Positions 1-5,618 of a stretch of 12,007 nucleotides of DNA are shown here, one piece after another. Below the pieces are notes generated by a model. That model saw nothing but the letters and a program-made list of their open reading frames with translations. It did not search any database and had not been told where the DNA came from. The stretch spans positions 1 through 12,007 of the forward strand of contig JAEZNF010000241.1 of the NCBI GenBank assembly GCA_023441845.1, written 5' to 3'. Each line of letters begins with the position of its first letter. Within the stretch, counting starts at the first letter, position 1. Source of the DNA: Bacillota bacterium (GTDB lineage Bacteria; Bacillota; Clostridia; Acetivibrionales; DSM-2933). Position numbers and translations under genes: made by a program.

Positions 1-1106
1 ATCCGGAGCTGCTTATAAGATGGACGGTTATGGGGGCTTTTTTGCCGTGGTTCAGAAACCACTATATAGCCAAAAACAATAAGAAGTTCCAGGAGCCTTA
101 TGCATATCAGTGGGTTGACTTAAGCACCATACCTGAGGAAGCTCGGTATCTTTATCCCTGTGTACTGCCTGTGTGCAAATACTACATTGAGCTAAGATAC
201 AGGCTGCTTCAGCTTTTCTATGATGCCATGTTTGAAAATACTCTGAACGGAATGCCAATATGCAGGGCTATGATTGTTACAGATGACGATAAAGCCTTGT
301 ATAACGATAAAATCCAGTTTCTGAACAACCAGTTTTTAGTAAGGAATGACCTTTTAATTGCTCCGATTATAGAAAAGCAGTCCACGCAAAACGGATTCGG
401 TAAGCGGGACATTTATCTGCCGGCAGGCAGCAGATGGTATCAGTTCATGGACAACAAAAAGCCATTACTGCAGCCTATAGACGGGGGTACGACAATAAAG
501 GATTATGATGCGCATGTAGAGGGCAGCAATGAGCATATGCCTTTTATACTACCCATGTATGTCAGGGAAGGTGCTGTGATACCGACAATAGAACTTGAGC
601 AGTATGTTGGAGAACTTAATAAAAGGGGACTGCCAAACCCGATAACTATTAATATCTATCCCGGGCAGAAGGGTGAGTATACCATGTACCTCGATGACGG
701 TATAAGCCGTTCGTCTGCACCGGCAGGAGATTCGTCGCAAGGCGCAGACCCGGCGGCAAAAAGCCAGTACAGGGAGACTCTTATAACACACTTCACTAAT
801 GACAAGACCCGCCAGATAACTGTAAAGAGGGTATTCGACGGTTATACACCCGAATATGAAAAACACTTCTACGTGGCGGTTTTACATGATCCGACAGAGA
901 CCATGGGCCAATTCGGGTGCATAGAAAGCATACAGGTAAATGGTGAGGATTTGCCTCTTATATCGGGTGGAACGCCTGAGTACAGAGCATATTTGCTTAA
1001 GAATTCAGACGATAACGCATGGTATTTCAATGAAAACATAAGGGTGTCATTTATCAAGGTGTTTGATAACAATCCCTCAATAAATATTATTATGAAGTTA
1101 AACTGA
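1..1106 (+). CDS. GH31 family alpha-glycosidase, C-terminal part (5' end outside window)
   Basis: The reading frame is already open at base 3 and runs 367 codons to TGA at 1104-1106. Window residues 2-21 (ELLIRW, GAF, then RNHY) followed by EPYAYQW at 31-37 match the end of the GH31 (beta/alpha)8 barrel, where the conserved Arg/His near the active site sits. The segment reading FLVRNDLLIAPII is the usual GH31 strand after the barrel, and YLDDGIS near residue 229 is typical of the C-terminal beta-sandwich (DUF5110-like) domain. The catalytic nucleophile and acid/base Asp of the family lie upstream, outside the window, so substrate specificity (alpha-glucosidase, alpha-xylosidase or other) cannot be called. 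Residues about 236-250 are an Ala/Ser/Gly-rich insert, probably a loop. No signal peptide can be judged. A hairpin terminator follows 28 bases after the stop, so this is the last gene of its transcript. Confidence 0.9.
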   Translation, partial: PELLIRWTVMGAFLPWFRNHYIAKNNKKFQEPYAYQWVDLSTIPEEARYLYPCVLPVCKYYIELRYRLLQLFYDAMFENTLNGMPICRAMIVTDDDKALYNDKIQFLNNQFLVRNDLLIAPIIEKQSTQNGFGKRDIYLPAGSRWYQFMDNKKPLLQPIDGGTTIKDYDAHVEGSNEHMPFILPMYVREGAVIPTIELEQYVGELNKRGLPNPITINIYPGQKGEYTMYLDDGISRSSAPAGDSSQGADPAAKSQYRETLITHFTNDKTRQITVKRVFDGYTPEYEKHFYVAVLHDPTETMGQFGCIESIQVNGEDLPLISGGTPEYRAYLLKNSDDNAWYFNENIRVSFIKVFDNNPSINIIMKLN

Positions 1107-1134
1107 TTTTTCTTCAAGAAATGTCCGTTGAAAG

Positions 1135-1180
1135 AAGGCTCCTCCTGTAGAATATAAAACAACAGGAGGGGCCTTTTAAT
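1135..1180 (+). terminator. Rho-independent terminator after the GH31 gene
   Basis: Arms at 1135-1148 and 1162-1175 pair over 14 bp with one G-T wobble, around a 13-base AT-rich loop, and run into a short T stretch. It lies just behind the GH31 stop codon in the expected orientation. Confidence 0.8.
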
Positions 1181-1541
1181 CAAAGTGGGAAAGTTGGATT
1201 ATTTATTAAAGAAACGATGTAATAGGTAAGAAAACATTTCCACTTTTGGTTCTGTAACGTTATATTGGGTATTCCTTAAATATATTGCTAATGCATTTTA
1301 AAGCATAACATTCAGATATGAAAAAACGGATAAGGCGAGTAGGAGATACCGATGGAATAATAGTATAATACAGAACCACCATATCTGACATGAGATAGGG
1401 TGGTTCTGCCGTATATTTTAACAAAAAATATTCAAATTTACGGGATAAATCAAAGGTTATTTCAGTTGATTATTAATGGCGACAAAAACTGCTGAATTTA
1501 CATTGAAATTTCTTTTGGTTCGCTGCCGTTGAGCGTATGTC
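1181..1541. other. Intergenic region between converging GH31 and CBM3-protein genes
   Basis: Neither strand shows a gene-like frame with a ribosome binding site here. Besides the hairpin at 1371-1408 only short AT-rich inverted repeats are visible, such as ATGC/GCAT at about 1291-1306. No tRNA or other recognised RNA was seen. Confidence 0.5.
1371..1408 (-). terminator. Hairpin, probable terminator of the CBM3-protein gene
   Basis: CAGAACCACC at 1371-1380 pairs perfectly with GGTGGTTCTG at 1399-1408. After one mismatch, TATCT/AGATA adds 5 bp inside, leaving a 6-base loop. Read on the minus strand, the stem is followed by a T-rich but interrupted tract (TATTATACTATTATT), which suits termination of the gene ending at 1542. 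It lies about 135 bases past that stop codon, so the assignment is likely but not certain. Confidence 0.5.
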
Positions 1542-3551
1542 TTACGGCTCGGTGCCCCATACAAGGTTGTCTAAAATATAAGCTGTCACCTTGTCCCAAT
1601 CGGTATACTCTGATGCAGTAGCATTAAACGAGTAATCGTCCGATTGAGTATAATTTCCCCAGTCACTCTTGGCAAACCTTGTTTTAATCTCTATTGAATT
1701 CCCGGAGGTTAGGTTTCCGGCACCGTTTGCAAAGCTTATTTCCAGGCAATAATCAAATTTACTGTTTGGTGATGTCGCTTTAACAAATTTACCCGATACC
1801 TTTCCGGTTTCTATAGTAGACCAGTCGCAATAGAAGTTCTGATAATTCTCGCCGTTTACTGTAAAATAGTATTTTAACTTTACATTCTGTAGATTGATAG
1901 GCAAGTCGCTTGTATTAACTAACTGGAAGTTCGGACTAATAGTCCCCGAAGTAGTCCCGGTATTCGAGTTATACATTCTGACTGTCAAGGCTCCTTTGGC
2001 AGAACTTGGAGTTGGTGAAGGTGTTGCGGTAGCTGTACGTGTAGGTGTAGCTGTACGTGTAGGTGTAGCGGTAACTCTGCGTGAAGGTGTAGCGGTAGCC
2101 CTGAGTGTAGGTGTAGCTGTAGCTGTAGCGGTAGCCCTATGTGTAGGTGAAGGTGTAGCGGTAGCCCTTCGTGTAGGTGAAGGTGTAGCGGTAGCCCTAC
2201 GTGTAGGTGAAGGTGTAGCGGTAGCCCTACGTGTAGGTGAAGGTGTCACTGTAGCCGTACGTGTAGGTGTTACTGTAGTGGTATAAGAACCCGATGATGT
2301 CCCTGAAGAGTTATAAGAAACCGATGATCCCTCTGAAGAGCTATAAGAAACCGCTTGTGTCACTGTAGGACTATAAGAAGCCGTAGGTACCGGTGTAGCA
2401 CTATTGGAAGCTGACGGTGTTGGTGTGCTTGCCGGAGGCGTACGTAGTGCCAAACCTGACGGAGGGTTGAATTTAATATTTCCGTTGTAATCAGTATATG
2501 TTGTATTTATTTTTGTTTCTACCTTGGCATTTCCGGTGTCTTTTGACACTGAGGTGATGGTCATTTTTATTTCCTGTACATAATATGAATTCGTGTTTAT
2601 TGTTATTTCAGTACTTACATTAAGAAACGAATAGTCATCAAATTCTTGCAATTCAAAGTATTGGGAGGTCAGGTTCTTCAGGTCAATGTTGCCCTTTAAA
2701 ACTATTGTATTTGAAGACGTGCTTGTAGCAGCCAGGCCTGAGCATAGAATGTCATCAGAATTCAGATAATTAAAGGAAAACATTGTTTTTTTGTCCTTAT
2801 CTGTAAGGCTGCTGGTTTTCCAGCCTTCTTTTTCTTTTACGCAAAGCTTTATACCGTCTGAATAAGCTTCTGCCTCATCTGATTGCTTATCCTGTCCTGT
2901 TGTTATTTTTAAGTTGACAGTGGAGTGTATGAAGTTGTTTTTGAAATCATAAGAGTAACTGGATTGTATTTGGGACGATAGGTATACACCATCGACAGTA
3001 AGAGATGTAACTCCGGATTCTTCCGATTTGACCCGCTCAAGTGAATTCATTGCGGAGGCTGTTTTATCAAGGATGCTTTTAATATTGTTATAATCTGCTT
3101 CATTCCTTAAAAGTACGGTTGTGGATACCGGATCCCAGGCCACTTTCATCCCGAGGCTTTGCGAAATAAACCTTGCAGGTATATAGGTTCTGTTTTTATG
3201 TATGATAGGGGATACATCAATTGTTACAGGATTGTCGTTTACATATGCAGTGCTGCTGCCTATCTTCAGATATATTTTGACCGAATCCTTGGTTACCGTC
3301 ACGCTTTTATCTTTGCTGTTCCATATAATATGTTGGTCATCATTCTGAACACCCAGATTACTGAGAACCTCCCTGAACGGAAGAAGAGTCCGGCCGTTTA
3401 TAATTATCGGTGCACTTGAATATTTGCTCGTCTTCCCGTCTATTACAATTTTTACATTAGGGCTTTCTATAACACCGGCGGCATAGCTGGTTAAAATGCT
3501 GAAAGCCGGGAAAACAGCAAGTAATAGAGCTATAAAAATAATTTTTTTCAT
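1542..3551 (-). CDS. Secreted stalk-domain protein with CBM3 cellulose-binding module
   Basis: A 669-residue protein. Residues 1-25 are a signal peptide (MKK, hydrophobic core, cleavage near SYAA). Residues about 32-150 match the copper amine oxidase N-terminal or 'stalk' domain, with the two signature stretches INGRTLLPFREV and HKNRTYIPARFI. Residues 152-365 form a beta-rich module that I can only liken to the LolA/DUF6612-type domains often paired with stalk domains. Residues 371-518 are a Ser/Thr/Pro linker containing ten-residue TPSPTRRATA repeats. Residues 519-669 are a CBM3, probably 3b-like, with FYCDW, KTRFAKSDW, SDDYSF and a final LVWGTEP; the Arg and Trp of the cellulose-facing strip in RFAKSDW are present. 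No dockerin, SLH domain, sortase motif or catalytic domain is visible, so it probably binds cellulose and is not an enzyme. The ATG at 3549-3551 has a GGGGGG ribosome site 6 bases upstream. The gene is monocistronic. Its exact role is unknown. Confidence 0.9.
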   Translation of the reverse strand: MKKIIFIALLLAVFPAFSILTSYAAGVIESPNVKIVIDGKTSKYSSAPIIINGRTLLPFREVLSNLGVQNDDQHIIWNSKDKSVTVTKDSVKIYLKIGSSTAYVNDNPVTIDVSPIIHKNRTYIPARFISQSLGMKVAWDPVSTTVLLRNEADYNNIKSILDKTASAMNSLERVKSEESGVTSLTVDGVYLSSQIQSSYSYDFKNNFIHSTVNLKITTGQDKQSDEAEAYSDGIKLCVKEKEGWKTSSLTDKDKKTMFSFNYLNSDDILCSGLAATSTSSNTIVLKGNIDLKNLTSQYFELQEFDDYSFLNVSTEITINTNSYYVQEIKMTITSVSKDTGNAKVETKINTTYTDYNGNIKFNPPSGLALRTPPASTPTPSASNSATPVPTASYSPTVTQAVSYSSSEGSSVSYNSSGTSSGSYTTTVTPTRTATVTPSPTRRATATPSPTRRATATPSPTRRATATPSPTHRATATATATPTLRATATPSRRVTATPTRTATPTRTATATPSPTPSSAKGALTVRMYNSNTGTTSGTISPNFQLVNTSDLPINLQNVKLKYYFTVNGENYQNFYCDWSTIETGKVSGKFVKATSPNSKFDYCLEISFANGAGNLTSGNSIEIKTRFAKSDWGNYTQSDDYSFNATASEYTDWDKVTAYILDNLVWGTEP
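2141..2260 (-). repeat. Four tandem 30-bp repeats encoding a Thr/Pro/Arg linker
   Basis: Four head-to-tail 30-bp units lie at 2141-2170, 2171-2200, 2201-2230 and 2231-2260. The second and third are identical, the first differs at one base, and the fourth is more diverged. Each encodes a ten-residue step of the type RRATATPSPT (protein residues 431-470). Decayed copies with 12-18 bp steps continue on the low-coordinate side to about 2023. The unit is a multiple of three, so gain or loss of copies would keep the frame. Confidence 0.9.
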
Positions 3552-3613
3552 TTAGTTCCCCCCAAAATATCTGGTATTTTCTAAAAACACCAATTCTTAA
3601 TATGTGTAATTTA

Positions 3614-3642
3614 ATTTTAGATAAGTGCGATTTATGTGTCAA
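3614..3642 (-). promoter_or_regulatory. Sigma-A-type promoter for the CBM3-protein gene
   Basis: On the minus strand a perfect TTGACA (3642-3637) is followed by a 17-base spacer and TAAAAT (3619-3614), five of six matches to the -10 consensus. Transcription would start near 3607, leaving a leader of about 55 bases before the ATG. Confidence 0.7.
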
Positions 3643-3830
3643 GTTATTGCATAATTTTTACTGAAGTATTTTAATGCATTATATTACAAGTCTGTAAAAT
3701 GTGTCGGTGAGCGGTTTGATACCCGATGGTATTTCTAAAATAAGTGCGTTAGGTGTAAATTTTGTGCTAATACACTGTGCAAGATGGTATTTAATAGCGG
3801 GCAGCAAGACAATAATGATTTTTAGAAAGG
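3643..3830. other. Intergenic region between divergent CBM3-protein and sspH genes
   Basis: No gene-like frame is apparent. Only short inverted repeats are visible, for example ATACC/GGTAT around 3719-3732 and GTGTA/TACAC around 3753-3775. A 9-base direct repeat ATAAGTGCG occurs at 3621-3629 and again near 3740, which is within chance. No riboswitch class was recognised. Confidence 0.4.
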
Positions 3831-3861
3831 TGAATAAGGAATTATAATTTTATAAATACAC
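3831..3861 (+). promoter_or_regulatory. Possible sigma-G-type promoter for sspH
   Basis: TGAATA at 3831-3836 and AATACAC at 3855-3861, 18 bases apart, resemble the forespore sigma-G pattern (TGNATA, then CATNNTA-like). Genes of this spore-protein family are known sigma-G targets in Bacillus. The -10 match is only partial and the area is AT-rich. Confidence 0.35.
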
Positions 3862-3925
3862 AAATATATAATAAGTAATGCGCAAGCGAGGAATACTAAA
3901 GAAAAATAAAAAGGAGATGGTATCT

Positions 3926-4114
3926 TTGGATTCTGAAAGAGCGAAGTTGATTATTAATTCCAAAGATGTGGTACAGGTTTTATACCAGGGTTTGCCTGTG
4001 TGGCTGGATCAGGTCAAGGAAAACAATGTTGTCGAAGTTACCAGACTTGATAGAAAACAAAAAATAGAAGTTCCGGTATATTTACTTGTTGAGAACAGAA
4101 GTGCAAATATATAA
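3926..4114 (+). CDS. sspH: H-type small acid-soluble spore protein
   Basis: A 62-residue protein beginning MDSERAKLIINSKDVVQV, then YQGLPVWLDQV and ending EVPVYLLVEN. This is the SspH family pattern: an N-terminal RAK-x-I, a central (Y/F)xGxPV, and a C-terminal VPVxxL. Length fits the family (about 60 residues). The start is taken as TTG at 3926 because AAGGAG at 3911-3916 is 9 bases upstream and the protein then starts at the conserved motif. The in-frame ATG at 3917 touches the ribosome site, and the ATG at 3878 would add a Lys/Arg-rich leader foreign to the family. SASPs of this type are minor proteins of the dormant spore core, made in the forespore; the precise role of SspH is not established. 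The gene stands alone, with its own terminator. Confidence 0.88.
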   Translation: MDSERAKLIINSKDVVQVLYQGLPVWLDQVKENNVVEVTRLDRKQKIEVPVYLLVENRSANI

Positions 4115-4200
4115 ACGGGTAAAGAAAAAGTAATAGTCAATGTGCCACAGGGCTAAAAGCCTTTAAGAGTTTTTGTCGGTTTTTGCTTTGAAAAGTACTG

Positions 4201-4239
4201 AAAAAGTAGCTTCTATATTGATAAGGAAGCTATTTTTTT
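4201..4239 (+). terminator. Rho-independent terminator after sspH
   Basis: TAGCTTC (4207-4213) pairs with GAAGCTA (4226-4232). The stem extends through one G-T wobble into A/T pairs, about 13 bp in all, with a 12-base loop and seven T at 4233-4239. A weaker hairpin (4149-4163, AGGGCT/AGCCTT) precedes it. Confidence 0.8.
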
Positions 4240-4318
4240 AACCGTCATTAATAATTATAAGTCGCGAATCATAACCGGTTTAAATATGCAGTAAGTTACT
4301 ATTTCAAAGGAGAAGCCT

Positions 4319-4537
4319 TTGAAACGCTACAGAAGCAAAAGTGGAAATGTGTTCTTACTTAGAAGAGGAATCCGCGAAAATCCGGGACTGGCCAATTTGC
4401 TTTGCTGCATTGCCAGTGCTATGAAGGCGTTATTCTGGCATTTGCGGCAGGAGAGCTACGAATTTGTGATTAATGAACCAGAAATTGAAGGAAAACGCTT
4501 TAGAAACTGCGATTTATTGGGAGAATATGCAGAATAA
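4319..4537 (+). CDS. Small hypothetical protein, possibly a gene remnant
   Basis: A 72-codon frame starting at TTG 4319, six bases after AAAGGAG (4306-4312), and ending TAA at 4535-4537. I do not recognise the family. The N-terminus is basic (MKRYRSKSG, LLRRG). Residues 24-40 are hydrophobic (LANLLCCIASAMKALFW) but short and Cys-containing for a membrane helix. The C-terminal third is charged and hydrophilic. It lies between the sspH terminator and the fabI promoter, in the same direction as both, with no partner gene. The good ribosome site argues for translation. Against this, the other two frames also give protein-like stretches (4297-4359 and 4353-4421), so it may be a frameshifted leftover of a larger gene. 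Confidence 0.4.
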   Translation: MKRYRSKSGNVFLLRRGIRENPGLANLLCCIASAMKALFWHLRQESYEFVINEPEIEGKRFRNCDLLGEYAE

Positions 4538-4563
4538 AATAAGATTTGGAGGAAATTCGAGGG

Positions 4564-4593
4564 TTGTCTTATTTTTCAGTTAAAGGGTATAAT
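4564..4593 (+). promoter_or_regulatory. Probable promoter of fabI
   Basis: TTGTCT (4564-4569, four of six to consensus) is followed by an 18-base spacer and a perfect TATAAT (4588-4593). A short inverted repeat TTAG-N5-CTAA follows at 4596-4608, near the expected start of transcription. It is shorter than the known FapR operator, so no regulator is assigned. The -35 box overlaps the right arm of a weak AT-rich hairpin (4536-4544 with 4567-4575) that could end the upstream small gene. Confidence 0.55.
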
Positions 4594-4631
4594 TTTAGGG
4601 TTGCTAATTTTACAAGGAGAGGATTTAGAAA

Positions 4632-5399
4632 ATGAAAGATTTGTTTACTAATAAAAATATATTGATAATGGGTCTGAGAAATAAGTGGAGTATATCCTGG
4701 GGTATAGCCAAAGCGCTCCATGAAGAAGGTGCAAATATAATTTTTACATATCAGGGAGAAAGAGAAAGGGAAGGCGCTGAACAGCTTGCAAATGACCTTG
4801 GAAAGTCTACCATTTACTCCTGTGATATATCTTCCGATGAGGAAATTGACATTTTATTCGATAAGATTAAAAGCAATTTCGGAGAAATTCATGGAGTGGT
4901 TCATGCTATTGCCCATGCCAACAGGGAAGATCTTCAACATGATTATGTCTATACATCTAGAGAAGGCTTTGCCCATGCAATGGACATAAGCGTATACTCG
5001 CTTGTAGCAATTTGCAAACGTGCTAAAGAGATAATGCCTGAAGGCAGTTCCGTAATAACGCTGTCATATCTCGGGGCTGAAAAAGTTCTTCCGGGATATA
5101 ACGTAATGGGCGTTGCAAAGGCTGCTCTTGAGGCAAGTGTAAGATATTTGTCCAGTGACCTTGGATCTCAGGGTATAAGGGTTAATGCCATATCTTCCGG
5201 TCCGATAAAGACAATTTCCGCAAAGGCAGTCAAGGATTTCAGCAGCATTCTGGGAACGGTTGAAGAAAAGGCGCCTCTTAAGAGAGGGGTTGAACAGAGC
5301 GATTTGGGAGGTTCGGCAGTATACCTCTTAAGCAGCTTGTCCAGCGGTGTAACGGGAGAAATTATATATGTTGACTGCGGATACAGCATAATGGGCTAA
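4632..5399 (+). CDS. fabI: Enoyl-[acyl-carrier-protein] reductase (FabI type)
   Basis: A 255-residue cytoplasmic protein of the divergent short-chain dehydrogenase family. It carries out the last step of each fatty-acid elongation cycle, NAD(P)H-dependent reduction of trans-2-enoyl-ACP. The N-terminal cofactor-binding segment has GLRNKWSISWGIA, the FabI form of the Gly-rich motif. CDISSDEEI follows, then VHAIAHAN at 90-97, and SYLGAEKVLPGYNVMGVAK with Tyr146, Tyr156 and Lys163, the catalytic set at the same numbers as in E. coli FabI. SGPIKT (189-194) and the C-terminal GEIIYVDCGYSI complete the family pattern, and length is normal. At the triclosan-contact stretch, E. coli Gly93-Phe94 is Ala94-His95 here; Ala is common among Gram-positive FabI proteins, while the His is less usual. 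AGGAGAGG at 4615-4622 lies 9 bases before the ATG. It stands apart from any other fab gene in the window. Confidence 0.95.
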   Translation: MKDLFTNKNILIMGLRNKWSISWGIAKALHEEGANIIFTYQGEREREGAEQLANDLGKSTIYSCDISSDEEIDILFDKIKSNFGEIHGVVHAIAHANREDLQHDYVYTSREGFAHAMDISVYSLVAICKRAKEIMPEGSSVITLSYLGAEKVLPGYNVMGVAKAALEASVRYLSSDLGSQGIRVNAISSGPIKTISAKAVKDFSSILGTVEEKAPLKRGVEQSDLGGSAVYLLSSLSSGVTGEIIYVDCGYSIMG

Positions 5400-5410
5400 G
5401 AGGCACGTAA

Positions 5411-5480
5411 AATATTACTTCCACTTTCCAAGCTGGCCACCCCACCAAGGGTGTAGCACAATTATAGCGGAAGTTATATT
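5411..5480 (+). other. Long structured inverted repeat behind fabI
   Basis: Arms of 12 bases at 5411-5422 and 5469-5480 pair with a single mismatch. They enclose a second hairpin, CACCC/GGGTG at 5438-5442 and 5449-5453, further closed by GCT/AGC. It starts 12 bases after the fabI stop. There is no clean T-run after it, so it might stabilise the message end, be a weak terminator, or be a small repeat element. Confidence 0.5.
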
Positions 5481-5533
5481 TGTACTTTACCTAAGTAAGC
5501 TCCGTTGTATTAAGAATTATTCCAAGCAGCATT

Positions 5534-5606
5534 AAAAAGGCTCGGTCCGTTGTCTCGCCTCACTGCTTGCTTATGCAAGCGGGGCTTCGATGGCTCCGAG
5601 CTTTTA
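5534..5606. terminator. Long hairpin, probable two-way terminator between fabI and the response regulator
   Basis: GCTCGG (5540-5545) pairs with CCGAGC (5596-5601). The interior continues as an imperfect stem (CCGTTG with CGATGG) up to a GCTTGC/GCAAGC tip with a 4-base loop at 5571-5574. A-rich on the left and TTTT on the right, so it can end transcripts from both sides. The stem uses several G-T pairs on the plus strand that become A-C mismatches on the minus strand, so folding favours fabI-sense RNA. Confidence 0.7.
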
Positions 5607-5618
5607 TTAGGAGCATTT

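Noticed and set aside
549..866. Minus-strand frame of 105 codons
   Set aside because: Antisense to the well-supported GH31 coding region.
1330..1370. Stretch GATACCGATGG resembling the end of a c-di-GMP-I riboswitch
   Set aside because: The conserved core of that class (GGACGCAAAGCC-like segment and docking receptor) is absent upstream, and no plus-strand gene follows.
2141..2260. Four regular 30-bp repeats that could suggest a CRISPR array
   Set aside because: The units are directly adjacent with no unique spacers and lie in frame inside a protein linker.
1894..2286. Plus-strand frame of 130 codons rich in Gly/Val/Ala repeats
   Set aside because: It is the antisense reading of the linker repeats in the CBM3 protein; the repeat composition removes stop codons on both strands.
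4149..4175. Small hairpin AGGGCT/AGCCTT before the sspH terminator
   Set aside because: Only six pairs with one wobble and an interrupted T stretch; the stronger terminator at 4201-4239 explains transcript ending.
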